Below the pieces are notes generated by a model, which saw only the letters and a list, made by a program, of their open reading frames with translations, did not search any database and was not told the DNA's origin. Positions 23,015 through 32,297 of a stretch of 42,429 nucleotides of DNA are shown piece by piece. Within the stretch, counting starts at the first letter, position 1, and every line of letters starts with the position of its first letter. This stretch comes from Pseudonocardia sp. (GTDB lineage: Bacteria; Actinomycetota; Actinomycetes; Mycobacteriales; Pseudonocardiaceae). Position numbers and translations under genes: made by a program. The DNA is taken from contig JAKDNL010000006.1 in NCBI GenBank assembly GCA_030451825.1, forward strand, positions 1 through 42,429. Reading direction: 5' to 3'.

Positions 23015-23428
23015 TCAGCTCCTACCGGCGAACGCCCGGCGCAGGAAGGCCCCGATGCGATCGATCGAGCTGATCGCTTCCGGGATGAGCGGCGCGAAGG
23101 CCTGGAACACGTGCGGCTGCTCGTCCCACACCTCCAGAACGCACGATGCGCCCGCGGCGGCCAGCTCGTGGGCGAGCCGCTCGGCGTCGTCGCGCACGAC
23201 CTCGGACGACCTCGGACGACCCGACGGTCAGCAGCGTCGGGGGGAGGCCGGAGAGGTCCGCCCGCACCGGTGAGTACCGGTCCGGATCGGCACCGGCGAG
23301 CACCGTCTCGGTCAGCAACTCCAACGCCGCCGCCGAACCGGCGGGATCGTCACGGGGATCGAGCGCCCTGCGGCTCGCGGCCCGCATGTCGTAGACGCCG
23401 GACATCCCCACGACGGCGGCCCTTCGTC
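23015..23428 (-). pseudogene. Esterase (HSL-like alpha/beta hydrolase) remnant, 5'-truncated and frameshifted
   Basis: Only the C-terminal part remains. One frame gives VVGMSGVYDMRAASRRALDP and SGLPPTLLTVGSSEVVR. A second frame continues as RDDAERLAHELAAAGASCV and WDEQPHVFQAFAP, which includes the catalytic-histidine region of HSL-family esterases. The two frames are separated by a 10-bp tandem duplication, CTCGGACGAC twice at 23201-23220. Removing one copy restores GSSEVVRDDAERLAHE. The half with the HGG and GDSAG motifs is absent; the wax-ester-synthase remnant is joined directly upstream, so a deletion fused the two genes. Confidence 0.85.
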
Positions 23429-24435
23429 ATCGGCCCGGCGAGCACCGCGGTCAGCGCGCCGGGGAGCCGGGCGAGCACCGGCGACAAGAGACCGATCACG
23501 TCCACGGCCGGTTCTTTGCGCACCGACGAGACGCTCGCCCGGAGCGCCCCGATCCGGCGCACGGGGTCCGGTTCCGCCATCGGGCCGGCGAAGCGGGCGG
23601 AGGCGATCCGGCTGCCGCCCTCCGGGTCGTCCGGCCGGCGCAGCGAGATCGGCATCGCGGTGGGGATCGCGTCCGGGACGGGCGCGCCCATCCGCCCGTG
23701 GAACAGCCGGTAGCCCCCGAGCAGCGCGGCCAGGAACGCATCGTTGACGCTGCCGCCGGCGCTGGAGGCGGCCGCCCGCAGCCGATCGAACGGCACGTCG
23801 ATCGCGGCCAGTACGAGCTCAGCCGGCCGACCCCGACCGGCACCCGGGCGAGATCCTCCCCGGCTTGCGCTACCAGCGCCTCGAACGGAGACATGGGTGG
23901 CGCGACCGACCGGGCCTGCTTCGCCGCGGCGGCCTGGTCGGTCTTCCGGTCGTCCGACAGGATCCGGGACAGGTGCTGCATCACGCCGAGACCGTCGGTG
24001 ACCGAGCGGTGCATCTTCAGGGCGTACAGCGCCCGCCCGTGCGGCAGCCCCTCTACCAGCGACGCCTCCCACGGAGCGCGCGACCGGTCGAGCGGGGTCA
24101 TGTAGAACTGCGACAGATCGGACATCAGCTCCGGCCACCCGCTGCGTGGTGGCAGCTGGTGGCAGCGGAGGTGGAACCGCAGGTCCACCTCCGGATCGGT
24201 GGTCCACCGCGGGACGCCCAGGCCCAGCGCCGGCTCCACGACCCGCTGTCCGAGCCTCGGGATGGCTTCGATCGCCGAGCGGTGCACGGCGGCGAGCCGA
24301 TCGGGATCCGGCGCGGCGTCCAGCTCGAGGCAGGACATCGTCGGTGTGCGCAGGGCCGGATCCGACTCGATCCGCCACATGACGGACTCGAAGGCGTTCA
24401 GTTCCTCGCGACGGTGTCCACGCGATCGGCTCCCG

Positions 24436-24439
<4 letters not shown>
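23429..24439 (-). pseudogene. Wax ester synthase/diacylglycerol acyltransferase (WS/DGAT) remnant
   Basis: The original ATG at 24439 overlaps the Mkl stop (ATGA), but that frame stops after 13 codons (MTGADRVDTVARN). The rest of the N-terminus (ELNAFESVMWRIES, PRLGQRVVEPALGLG) is in another frame. A further frameshift near 23830 joins LARVPVGVGR to ELVLAAIDVPFDRLRAAASS. The C-terminal third is missing: after LAGPMTKG the sequence runs into the esterase remnant. The active-site motif HHxxxDG reads HRSVTDG, so the second histidine is lost as well. An intact enzyme would make wax esters or triacylglycerol from acyl-CoA. The coupling suggests it once belonged to the mkl operon. Confidence 0.88.
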
Positions 24440-25470
<1,031 letters not shown>

Positions 25471-25530
25471 GGCGCACCTCCTCGTGTCGCTTCGCCACGG
25501 CCGTCTCGACCGCCGATACTGAGACAACGA

Positions 25531-25550
25531 CACAACTATCGTCGAGTGTC
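25531..25550. promoter_or_regulatory. Candidate operator (site D) on the mkl side of the divergent promoter
   Basis: On the minus strand it reads GACACTCGACGATAGTTGTG, matching GACA-N5-CG-N5-TGTC except for the last base, and it is preceded by GAGA. GAGACA and TGTCTC arms at 25521-25552 add a wider symmetry. It lies 61 bases upstream of the mkl GTG. Outside sites D and E the 306-base gap contains no gene that I can support. Confidence 0.52.
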
Positions 25551-25614
25551 TCTCCGAATGCAGCCCGTTCGGGTGAGCGCGGGGTCTGCTGTACTCCGAT
25601 CGGGTTAACAATGA

Positions 25615-25634
25615 GACGACAGACGAAACTTGTC
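25615..25634. promoter_or_regulatory. Candidate operator (site E) on the yrbE side of the divergent promoter
   Basis: Sequence GACGACAGACGAAACTTGTC, one mismatch (GACG for GACA) from the shared GACA-N5-CG-N5-TGTC pattern, preceded by ATGA. It lies 143 bases before the yrbE-A start, just after an AT-richer stretch (GGGTTAACAATGAG) that may hold the promoter. Confidence 0.52.
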
Positions 25635-25776
25635 AAAGCGTTGCTCGTTCAGTCTCACGAGCCGGAACGCACGCTCCCCGTGGCGATCCGACGTGAACCC
25701 GTCGTCTCAGAGCAGAGGCCCCGATGCAGCCCGACGTTGTGACCTGCGCCGACGCCGCCCCGGTAGGGGTGGCCTG

Positions 25777-26547
25777 ATGGCAACCCCACCGTTGGTGGCC
25801 CGGACAGTGAAGCCGCTCGGCACGTTCTTCGCCTTCACCGCGGACACCTTCGTCGCGATGTTCAAGCGACCGTTCCAGTGGCGCGAGTTCGTCCAGCAGA
25901 CCTGGTTCGTCGCCAGCGTCTCGCTCGGCCCGGCGATCCTGCTCGGGATCCCGTTCGTCGCGCTGGTGACCTTCCAGTTCAACCTGATCCTGGTCGAGAT
26001 CGGCGCGATCGACCTGAGCGGCTCCGGTTCGGCGTTCGCCACCGTGACCCAGATCGGGCCGGTCGCGACGACCTTCATCATCGCCGGCGCGAGCTCGACC
26101 GCGGTCTGCGCGGACATCGGTGCGCGCCGGATCCGCGAGGAGCTCGACGCCATGGAGGTCCTCGGGATCGACGTCGTGCACCGGCTCGTGGTTCCCCGGG
26201 TGCTGGCGACGGCGGTGAACGCGTTCCTGCTCAACGGGGTCATGATCTTCATCGGGCTGGCGGGCGGCTACTTCTTCGCGGTCTACCTGCAGGACGCCAG
26301 CCCGGGTCAGTACATCGACTCGCTCACCCTGCTCGTCGGCTTCGGCGACCTGGTGCACGGCGAACTCCGCGCGGTCGTGTTCGGCGTGGTCGGTGCGCTC
26401 ATCGGCTGCTACCGGGGCATGACCTGCAAGGCGGGCCCCCGGGGCGTCGGGAACGCGGTCAACGAGACCGTCGTCTACACGTTCCTCGCGCTGTTCCCGA
26501 TCAACATCCTGCTGACGCAGATCCCCTACTCGCTCGGACTCGTGTGA
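25777..26547 (+). CDS. YrbE-type Mce permease subunit A (MlaE family)
   Basis: 256 residues from the ATG at 25777, after AGGGGTGG; the track start at 25630 overlaps nothing coding-like. It is a hydrophobic MlaE/YrbE permease with several membrane segments (TFIIAGASSTAVCADIGARR, FLLNGVMIFIGLAGGYFFAV) and the family loop IREELDAMEVLGID. With YrbE-B it forms the membrane channel of the Mce lipid importer, driven by the Mkl ATPase. It is the first gene of an operon of eight tightly spaced genes. Confidence 0.95.
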   Translation: MATPPLVARTVKPLGTFFAFTADTFVAMFKRPFQWREFVQQTWFVASVSLGPAILLGIPFVALVTFQFNLILVEIGAIDLSGSGSAFATVTQIGPVATTFIIAGASSTAVCADIGARRIREELDAMEVLGIDVVHRLVVPRVLATAVNAFLLNGVMIFIGLAGGYFFAVYLQDASPGQYIDSLTLLVGFGDLVHGELRAVVFGVVGALIGCYRGMTCKAGPRGVGNAVNETVVYTFLALFPINILLTQIPYSLGLV

Positions 26548-26557
26548 GGACGTGCCC

Positions 26558-27388
26558 ATGCTCTCCACCGTTCGCAAGGCCCTGGGCGCCCCGTTGCGTC
26601 TGCTCGACGACCTCGGCAAGCAGGCCGAGTTCTACGGCAAGGGCGTCGTCTGGATCCCCAAGGCCGTCACGAGCTACAAGACCGAACAGGTCCGGCTGAT
26701 CGCCGAGGTCGGTATGAGCACCGGGGCACTCGCCGTCATCGGTGGCTCATCGGTGATCACCTTCTTCATCACCCTGTTCGCCGGCGTGACCGGTGGTCTG
26801 CAGAGCTACGACGCGCTGGCCAACCTCCAGCTCGAGGCACTCGGCGGCTTCGCCTCGGCGATCATCAACCCGCGGCTGCTGGTGCCGATCATCGGGGGCG
26901 CCGCCCTCGCGGCCACGGTCGGCAGCGGGTTCACCGCCCAACTGGGCGCGATGCGGGTCTCCGAGGAGATCGACGCGCTCGAGGTGATGGGCGTCCGCTC
27001 CCTGCCCTACCTCGTCACCACGCGTCTGGTCGCCGGGATGATCACGATCATCCCGATCTTCGCGATGTCGATGGTCGGTGCCTGGGCCGGCTGGAAGGTC
27101 ACCCAGGTGGGCTTCTTCGGGCTCTCCGAGGGGACCTTCGACCACTACATGCAGACGTTCATGCAGTGGCAGGACGTTCTCTACTCGTTCGTCCAGGCGA
27201 TCGGGATCGCGGTCATCGTGATCTCCATCCACACCTACTACGGCTACACGGCCAGCGGCGGCCCGGCCGGGGTCGGGAAGGCGGTCGGGCAGGCTGTCCG
27301 CACGTCGCTGGTCGCGGTGCTGACCGCGGAACTCGCCATCTCGATGGCGCTCTACGCCGACTCCGACGCCTTCCGCATCACGGGATGA
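26558..27388 (+). CDS. YrbE-type Mce permease subunit B (MlaE family)
   Basis: 276 residues. I choose the ATG at 26558, seven bases after GAGGA, over the GTG at 26552, which is too close to it. Family features are a long N-terminal amphipathic part, the loop SEEIDALEVMGVRSLPYLVT and membrane segments such as GMITIIPIFAMSMVGAWAG. It pairs with YrbE-A. It is followed four bases later by mceA. Confidence 0.95.
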   Translation: MLSTVRKALGAPLRLLDDLGKQAEFYGKGVVWIPKAVTSYKTEQVRLIAEVGMSTGALAVIGGSSVITFFITLFAGVTGGLQSYDALANLQLEALGGFASAIINPRLLVPIIGGAALAATVGSGFTAQLGAMRVSEEIDALEVMGVRSLPYLVTTRLVAGMITIIPIFAMSMVGAWAGWKVTQVGFFGLSEGTFDHYMQTFMQWQDVLYSFVQAIGIAVIVISIHTYYGYTASGGPAGVGKAVGQAVRTSLVAVLTAELAISMALYADSDAFRITG

Positions 27389-27392
27389 CGAG

Positions 27393-28820
27393 ATGAACGA
27401 ATCGTTCTTCACGCGGTTCAAGTACCGCGTCTACGCGCTCATGCTGCTCGGGATCATCGCCGGCTTCCTCGGGCTCTGCGCCGCCCTCTACCTCAACGCG
27501 TTCGCGAACACCGTCCCGGTCACCCTCAGGGCCGACCGGTCGGGCCTGCAGATGTACCCGGGCAACCGGGTGCAGCTCAAGGGCGTCGACGTCGGTGAGG
27601 TCGGCTCGGTCTCGCTCGCCGAGGGTGACAGCGGTGCCGTCGACATCGTGCTCGACATGGACGCCGACCGGATCGGCCAGGTCCCGGCCGACGTCACCGT
27701 CTCCCTGGACCAGCTCACCGCGTTCGGCGCGAAGACGGTCCAGCTCGGCACGCCGGCGGTCCCGTCGGGCAGCATGCTCGCGCCCGGCGACAAGCTCAGT
27801 GGCGACGCGGTCACCGTCGAGGTCAACACGTTGTTCGACTCGCTCGACCAGATCCTCGACACGCTCGAGCCGGCCCAGGTCAGCCAGGTGATCGGCAACC
27901 TCGCCACCGCGCTCGACGGACGCGGTGCGGAGATCGGGCAGACCGCCGAGCAGCTGGCCGCCTACCTCAAGCGGTTCAACGCCAACCTGCCGCAGCTGCA
28001 GACCGACTTCCGCAAGGGGGCCGACCTGACGAACCTCTACGCCGACGTGGCCGACGACCTGGTCGCCGTGCTGGACAACGGCGCGGCGACCAGCCGCACG
28101 ATCGTCGAGCAGCAGGCCGACCTGGAGAGCTTCCTGTTCCAGCTGGGCCGGGTCTCGAAGACCGGCGAGGCGTTCTTCCTGCAGAACCGGGAGGGGATCC
28201 GCGACGTCACGCAGACCGCGCTGCCGACCACCGACCTGCTGCGCGAGTACTCCCCGATGTTCGCCTGCTGGCTGAAGGGCCTGGACAAGTCCCGCCGGCA
28301 GCTCGAGCAGCAGCAGGGCAACACGGTCCCCGGCTTCGTCGGCCTGGTGGCGCTGGAGCCGGGCGACACCCCGTACAAGAGCCCGCCCGTCGTCGGTGCC
28401 GACAACGGGCCGGACTGCCACGGGATGCCCGGCCTCGACGGCAGCGTGGTCCCCGACTCCCTGCTGAAGGACGTCGACAAGGGCGGCGAGCCGAACCCGG
28501 ACGGGGACAACACCCTGCGGATCGGTGACCCGCCGCTGGTCACCCAGCTGTTCGGACCGTTCGCCGGTGCCGGCGGCCAGCTCGGCCTGCCGGGCGACCA
28601 GGTCCGCCCGGTCCCGGGCCAGGGGGATTCGCCGGCGCCGGGCGCCGCGCTCGCGCCCGGAGCACCCGCACCGGCTGCGCCGGGGGCACCCGCACCGGCT
28701 GCGCCGGGGGCACCGGCTCCGCTCCCGCCGGGTGCGGAGTCCACCCCGCCGACCGCTCCGGAACCTGATTCCGGCGGTCTGTTCGGCGGCCTGTTCGGTT
28801 CCGAGGAGGGTGGCCGATGA
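27393..28820 (+). CDS. MceA-type substrate-binding protein
   Basis: 475 residues. An N-terminal signal-anchor (YALMLLGIIAGFLGLCAALY) is followed by the MlaD/MCE domain (VTLRADRSGLQMYPGNRVQL, KGVDVGEVGSVS). A helical region follows, containing YSPMFACWLKGL, which is typical of MceA. The last 80 residues are rich in Pro and Ala, with a repeated GAPAPAAP unit, and probably form a flexible periplasmic tail. Mce proteins A to F assemble into a tunnel that carries lipids across the cell envelope. The stop overlaps the mceB start (ATGA). Confidence 0.94.
   Translation: MNESFFTRFKYRVYALMLLGIIAGFLGLCAALYLNAFANTVPVTLRADRSGLQMYPGNRVQLKGVDVGEVGSVSLAEGDSGAVDIVLDMDADRIGQVPADVTVSLDQLTAFGAKTVQLGTPAVPSGSMLAPGDKLSGDAVTVEVNTLFDSLDQILDTLEPAQVSQVIGNLATALDGRGAEIGQTAEQLAAYLKRFNANLPQLQTDFRKGADLTNLYADVADDLVAVLDNGAATSRTIVEQQADLESFLFQLGRVSKTGEAFFLQNREGIRDVTQTALPTTDLLREYSPMFACWLKGLDKSRRQLEQQQGNTVPGFVGLVALEPGDTPYKSPPVVGADNGPDCHGMPGLDGSVVPDSLLKDVDKGGEPNPDGDNTLRIGDPPLVTQLFGPFAGAGGQLGLPGDQVRPVPGQGDSPAPGAALAPGAPAPAAPGAPAPAAPGAPAPLPPGAESTPPTAPEPDSGGLFGGLFGSEEGGR
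28660..28720 (+). repeat. 24-bp tandem repeat encoding the Pro/Ala tail of MceA
   Basis: About two and a half copies of a 24-bp unit containing GCACCCGCACCGGCTGCGCC, in frame, coding for PAAPGAPA-type repeats. Such units can change copy number by slippage without disturbing the frame. Confidence 0.75.
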
Positions 28821-29986
28821 GCGTCTCGAAGGCACAGCACATCACCGGGCCGTTGATCAAGACCTTGGTCTTCGTCGTCGCGACCATGCTGGTGCTCACC
28901 GTGGTGAGCATCGAGATGGGCGCCGGTTCCGGATTCGGGGACAGGCGTCGCTACTCGGGGGTCTTCACCAACACCTCCGGCCTGGTCGCCGGGGACTCCG
29001 TGCGGGTCGCGGGCGTCGAGGTGGGTTCGGTCGAGGACGTCGGGGTCGTGAACAACACCCAGGGCATCGTGACGTTCACGGTCGACTCGACCCGTGATCT
29101 GCCGGGCGACACCCGGCTGGCCGTCCGATACCTCAACATCACCGGGGATCGCTACCTCGAGGTCGCACGCGGGCCGGGCTCCGAGCCGCCGCTCCGCGAG
29201 GACGCGGTGATCCCGGTGAGCCAGACCAAGCCCGCACTGGACCTCGACGTGCTGCTGGCCGGCTTCTCTCCGCTGTTCGAGGGCCTAGCCCCGGACCAGA
29301 TCAACCAGATGAGCTCCGACCTCATCTCGGTGTTCCAGGGGCAGGGCGGCACCATCGAGTCGCTGCTCTCCCGGATCGGCTCGCTGACCAACACTCTCGC
29401 GGACCGGGACGCCGTCATCGGCTCGGTCGTCGACAACCTGAACACCGTCCTCGGCACCCTGGACCGGCGGGCGCCCGAGCTCGAGTCCACGATCGGTGAG
29501 CTCCAGCAGCTCACCACCGGCCTGGCGAACGACCGGGAGCGCATCGGGAACTCGCTCGAGGGCGCCAACCGGCTCACGACGAGCGTGGACGAGCTGCTCG
29601 GCAAGGTCCGGGGCCCGCTCAAGGGGACGGTCGACCAGCTCGGCCGGGTCGCGCGGCAGGCCAAGGCCGGCGAGGCGGCCATCGACGAGAACCTCGCGTT
29701 GCTGCCCGGCGCGTACCTGCGGGTCAGCCGGCTGGGTTCCCGGGGTGCTACCTACAACCTGTTCATCTGCTCGCTGCGGGTGAAGACCACCGGGCCGACC
29801 GGTGACCCGGTCTACTCGCCGTGGCTGGGCCCGGCCGACAACGTCGACCGCTGCAAGTTCGGCAACGCCCCGCTGGAGACGCCCGAGCAGCGGGAGGCCA
29901 ACCCCATCCCGCAGGAGGACGCCGCCGACCAGGGGCAGGTCCCGAACGAGCTCCTCCGCACCGACGGCACGGAGGGTCCACGATGA
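28817..29986 (+). CDS. MceB-type protein
   Basis: 389 residues; its ATG overlaps the mceA stop. The N-terminal anchor (LVFVVATMLVLTVVSI) precedes the MCE domain (YSGVFTNTSGLVAGDSVRVA, GVEVGSVEDVGV). A long helical region with repeated heptad-like segments follows (LNTVLGTLDRRAPELESTIG). The C-terminal FICSLRVK segment and cysteine are common in MceB. It is one of six tunnel-forming subunits. Its stop overlaps mceC by four bases. Confidence 0.94.
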   Translation: MSVSKAQHITGPLIKTLVFVVATMLVLTVVSIEMGAGSGFGDRRRYSGVFTNTSGLVAGDSVRVAGVEVGSVEDVGVVNNTQGIVTFTVDSTRDLPGDTRLAVRYLNITGDRYLEVARGPGSEPPLREDAVIPVSQTKPALDLDVLLAGFSPLFEGLAPDQINQMSSDLISVFQGQGGTIESLLSRIGSLTNTLADRDAVIGSVVDNLNTVLGTLDRRAPELESTIGELQQLTTGLANDRERIGNSLEGANRLTTSVDELLGKVRGPLKGTVDQLGRVARQAKAGEAAIDENLALLPGAYLRVSRLGSRGATYNLFICSLRVKTTGPTGDPVYSPWLGPADNVDRCKFGNAPLETPEQREANPIPQEDAADQGQVPNELLRTDGTEGPR

Positions 29987-31047
29987 AGCTCCGGTTCCGC
30001 GAGAAGAACCCGGTCACGATCGCGATCGCCGGGCTGGCGATCCTGGCCGTGCTGCTGGTCGCCTCGTTCCAGCTGGCCGAGCTCCCCTACTTCGCAGGCA
30101 AGCGCTACGAGGCTCGGTTCACCGAGGCGGGCGGGCTCGCCGCAGGCAACTCCGTCCGCGTCGCGGGCACCGAGGTCGGTGAGGTCAAGAGCGTGACCCT
30201 GGAGGGGGCCGAAGTCGTCGTTGACTTCACGGCCAAGGACGTCGAGCTCGGCGACCTCACCTCGGCGACGATCGGGACGCAGACCCTGCTGGGTGAGCGG
30301 AACCTGGAGATCCGCCCGGACGGCCGCATCCCGATGAAGAGTGGCGATGTCATCCCGGTCAAGCGGACCACCGCGCCCTACAGCATCACCGAGGGGATCG
30401 AGGACCTCACCCGGCGCACCGGCGAGATCGACATGAAGCAGGTCGGCACGGCGCTGGACACCTTCACCGAGGCGTTCAAGGACACCCCCGACGACATCGG
30501 GCCGGCGTTCGAGGGGATCACCCGCCTGTCCCGCACCATCGCCAGCCGGGACGTGGCCATCCACGACCTGCTCGTCCGCGCCGAGAGCGTCACCGGGGTG
30601 CTCAACCGGCAGACCGGCAAGCTGAGCACGCTGCTCACCGACGGCAACAAGCTGCTCGGGGAGCTCGAGGCCCGCCGGGAGATCATCGGCGAGCTGCTCG
30701 TCAGCACGCGCCGTGCGACCGATCAGATCGTCGGCCTGGTCGACGACCAGCGCGATCGCCTGGCCCCGGCATTGAACGAGCTCAACGGCGTGCTCAAGAT
30801 CCTGGAGCGCAACGAGGGCAACATCGTGTCGTCCATCCAACGGGTGTCGAGCTTCATCACCGGTCTCGGTGAGGGGCTCGCAGGCGGCCCGTTCTTCGCC
30901 GGTCACGGCGATCTCGGCAACGCCGCTCCGACCCTGTTCCCGGCCGCGGACTTCCTGCCCAGCCTGGCCGTGCCCACCCCGCCCGCGGAGGGCGCCGCTC
31001 CCACGCTGCCCTCCGCCGGCGGCCTGATCGGTGCCGGAGGAAACTGA
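29983..31047 (+). CDS. MceC-type protein
   Basis: 354 residues from the ATG overlapping the mceB stop (ATGA); the track start at 29821 lies inside mceB. It has an N-terminal anchor (TIAIAGLAILAVLLVASFQL), an MCE domain (EARFTEAGGLAAGNSVRVAG, TEVGEVKSVTL) and helical repeats. The C-terminal tail is short and Pro/Ala/Gly-rich. Start and stop overlaps on both sides show tight co-translation. Confidence 0.94.
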   Translation: MKLRFREKNPVTIAIAGLAILAVLLVASFQLAELPYFAGKRYEARFTEAGGLAAGNSVRVAGTEVGEVKSVTLEGAEVVVDFTAKDVELGDLTSATIGTQTLLGERNLEIRPDGRIPMKSGDVIPVKRTTAPYSITEGIEDLTRRTGEIDMKQVGTALDTFTEAFKDTPDDIGPAFEGITRLSRTIASRDVAIHDLLVRAESVTGVLNRQTGKLSTLLTDGNKLLGELEARREIIGELLVSTRRATDQIVGLVDDQRDRLAPALNELNGVLKILERNEGNIVSSIQRVSSFITGLGEGLAGGPFFAGHGDLGNAAPTLFPAADFLPSLAVPTPPAEGAAPTLPSAGGLIGAGGN

Positions 31048-32297
31048 TGTCGCGTCTCAAGGCAGGACCGGTCCTGTACCGGCTACTGGCCGCCGGCCTG
31101 GTGGCCGCCGTCGTGGCCGCCGCGGTGATCGTCCTCGTCAACTCGTCGACCAAGACCGGCGTCGCCTACTTCGAGTCGGTCAAGAGCGTCTACCCGGACG
31201 ACCGCGTCAAGATCCAGGGCGTGGACGTCGGCACGATCGAGTCGATCGAGCCGGCCGGTGACAAGGTGCGGATGGAGTTCACCTACGACAGCCAGTACGA
31301 GCTGCCGGCCGAGGTCAAGGCCGCCATCGTCTCGCCGACCCTGGTCGCCACCCGGTTCCTGCAGCTCGCCCCCGCCTACACCGGCGGGCCGATGCTGCCC
31401 GACGACGGTGAGATCCCGATCGAGCGGACGGCGTCCCCGCTGGAGTTCGACGACCTGAAGAAGGAGCTGCAGAACCTGAGCAACGCGCTCGGGCCGGACA
31501 AGGCCAACCAGAGCGGTTCACTGTCGCGGTTCCTGGACATGGCCGCGGCGAACGCCGCGGGTGGCAAGGGGGCGAAGTTCAACGAGCTGGTGCGCGAGGC
31601 GTCGGCCGCGGTGGAGACCCTGTCCGAGGGACGCGGCGACCTGTTCGGCACGGTCCGCAACCTGCAGGCGTTCGTGACGGCGCTCAAGCAGATCGACGGC
31701 CAGATCGTGGAGTTCAACCAGCGCCTCGACACGGTGTCGGGCGTGCTGACCGACAACGAGAACGAGCTGTCGCTGGCCCTCGAGGGCATCTCCCGGGCCG
31801 CGGTGTCGGTCGACGAGTTCGTCGCCGAGAACGGCCCGGTGCTCACCAAGTCGGTGACCGAGCTCGGCGACCTGACCCGCACGCTGTCGAACTCCCGCGA
31901 CGAGCTGGCGACCATCCTGCACGTCGGCCCCAGCACGCTGATGAACCTCTACAACATCGTCTCGCCGAGGACCCGCGCGCTGTCCGGCAAGCTCGTCGTG
32001 GACAACCTGAACACCCCGGCCGACTTCGTCTGCTCGGCGTTCACCGCGGCGGCCCAGGACCCGATCAAGGGCATCGACTACTGCAAGAGCAACCTCGGCC
32101 CGCTGTTCAACCTGCTGCGGATCCAGCAGCCTCCGATCGGCATCAACCCGGTCGGGGTGCCCGGCGGTGGCGGACCGACCGACAACCAGCCGACCCGTGA
32201 CGCGCCCGCCCGGCAGCCCACACCAGGGCCGGAGGCTCCGCCGGACGTCGACGCACCGGGCCTCGGCGGCCTGCTGATCCCCGAGGGAGGCAACTGA
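31047..32297 (+). CDS. MceD-type protein
   Basis: 416 residues, with start and stop in TGATG overlaps with mceC and mceE. It has a signal-anchor (LLAAGLVAAVVAAAVIVLVN), an MCE domain (VAYFESVKSVYPDDRVKIQG, VDVGTIESIEPAG) and the long helical domain. The C-terminal region carries DFVCSAFTAAAQDPIKGIDY with two nearby cysteines, then a Pro-rich tail. It is part of the Mce tunnel. Confidence 0.94.
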   Translation: MSRLKAGPVLYRLLAAGLVAAVVAAAVIVLVNSSTKTGVAYFESVKSVYPDDRVKIQGVDVGTIESIEPAGDKVRMEFTYDSQYELPAEVKAAIVSPTLVATRFLQLAPAYTGGPMLPDDGEIPIERTASPLEFDDLKKELQNLSNALGPDKANQSGSLSRFLDMAAANAAGGKGAKFNELVREASAAVETLSEGRGDLFGTVRNLQAFVTALKQIDGQIVEFNQRLDTVSGVLTDNENELSLALEGISRAAVSVDEFVAENGPVLTKSVTELGDLTRTLSNSRDELATILHVGPSTLMNLYNIVSPRTRALSGKLVVDNLNTPADFVCSAFTAAAQDPIKGIDYCKSNLGPLFNLLRIQQPPIGINPVGVPGGGGPTDNQPTRDAPARQPTPGPEAPPDVDAPGLGGLLIPEGGN

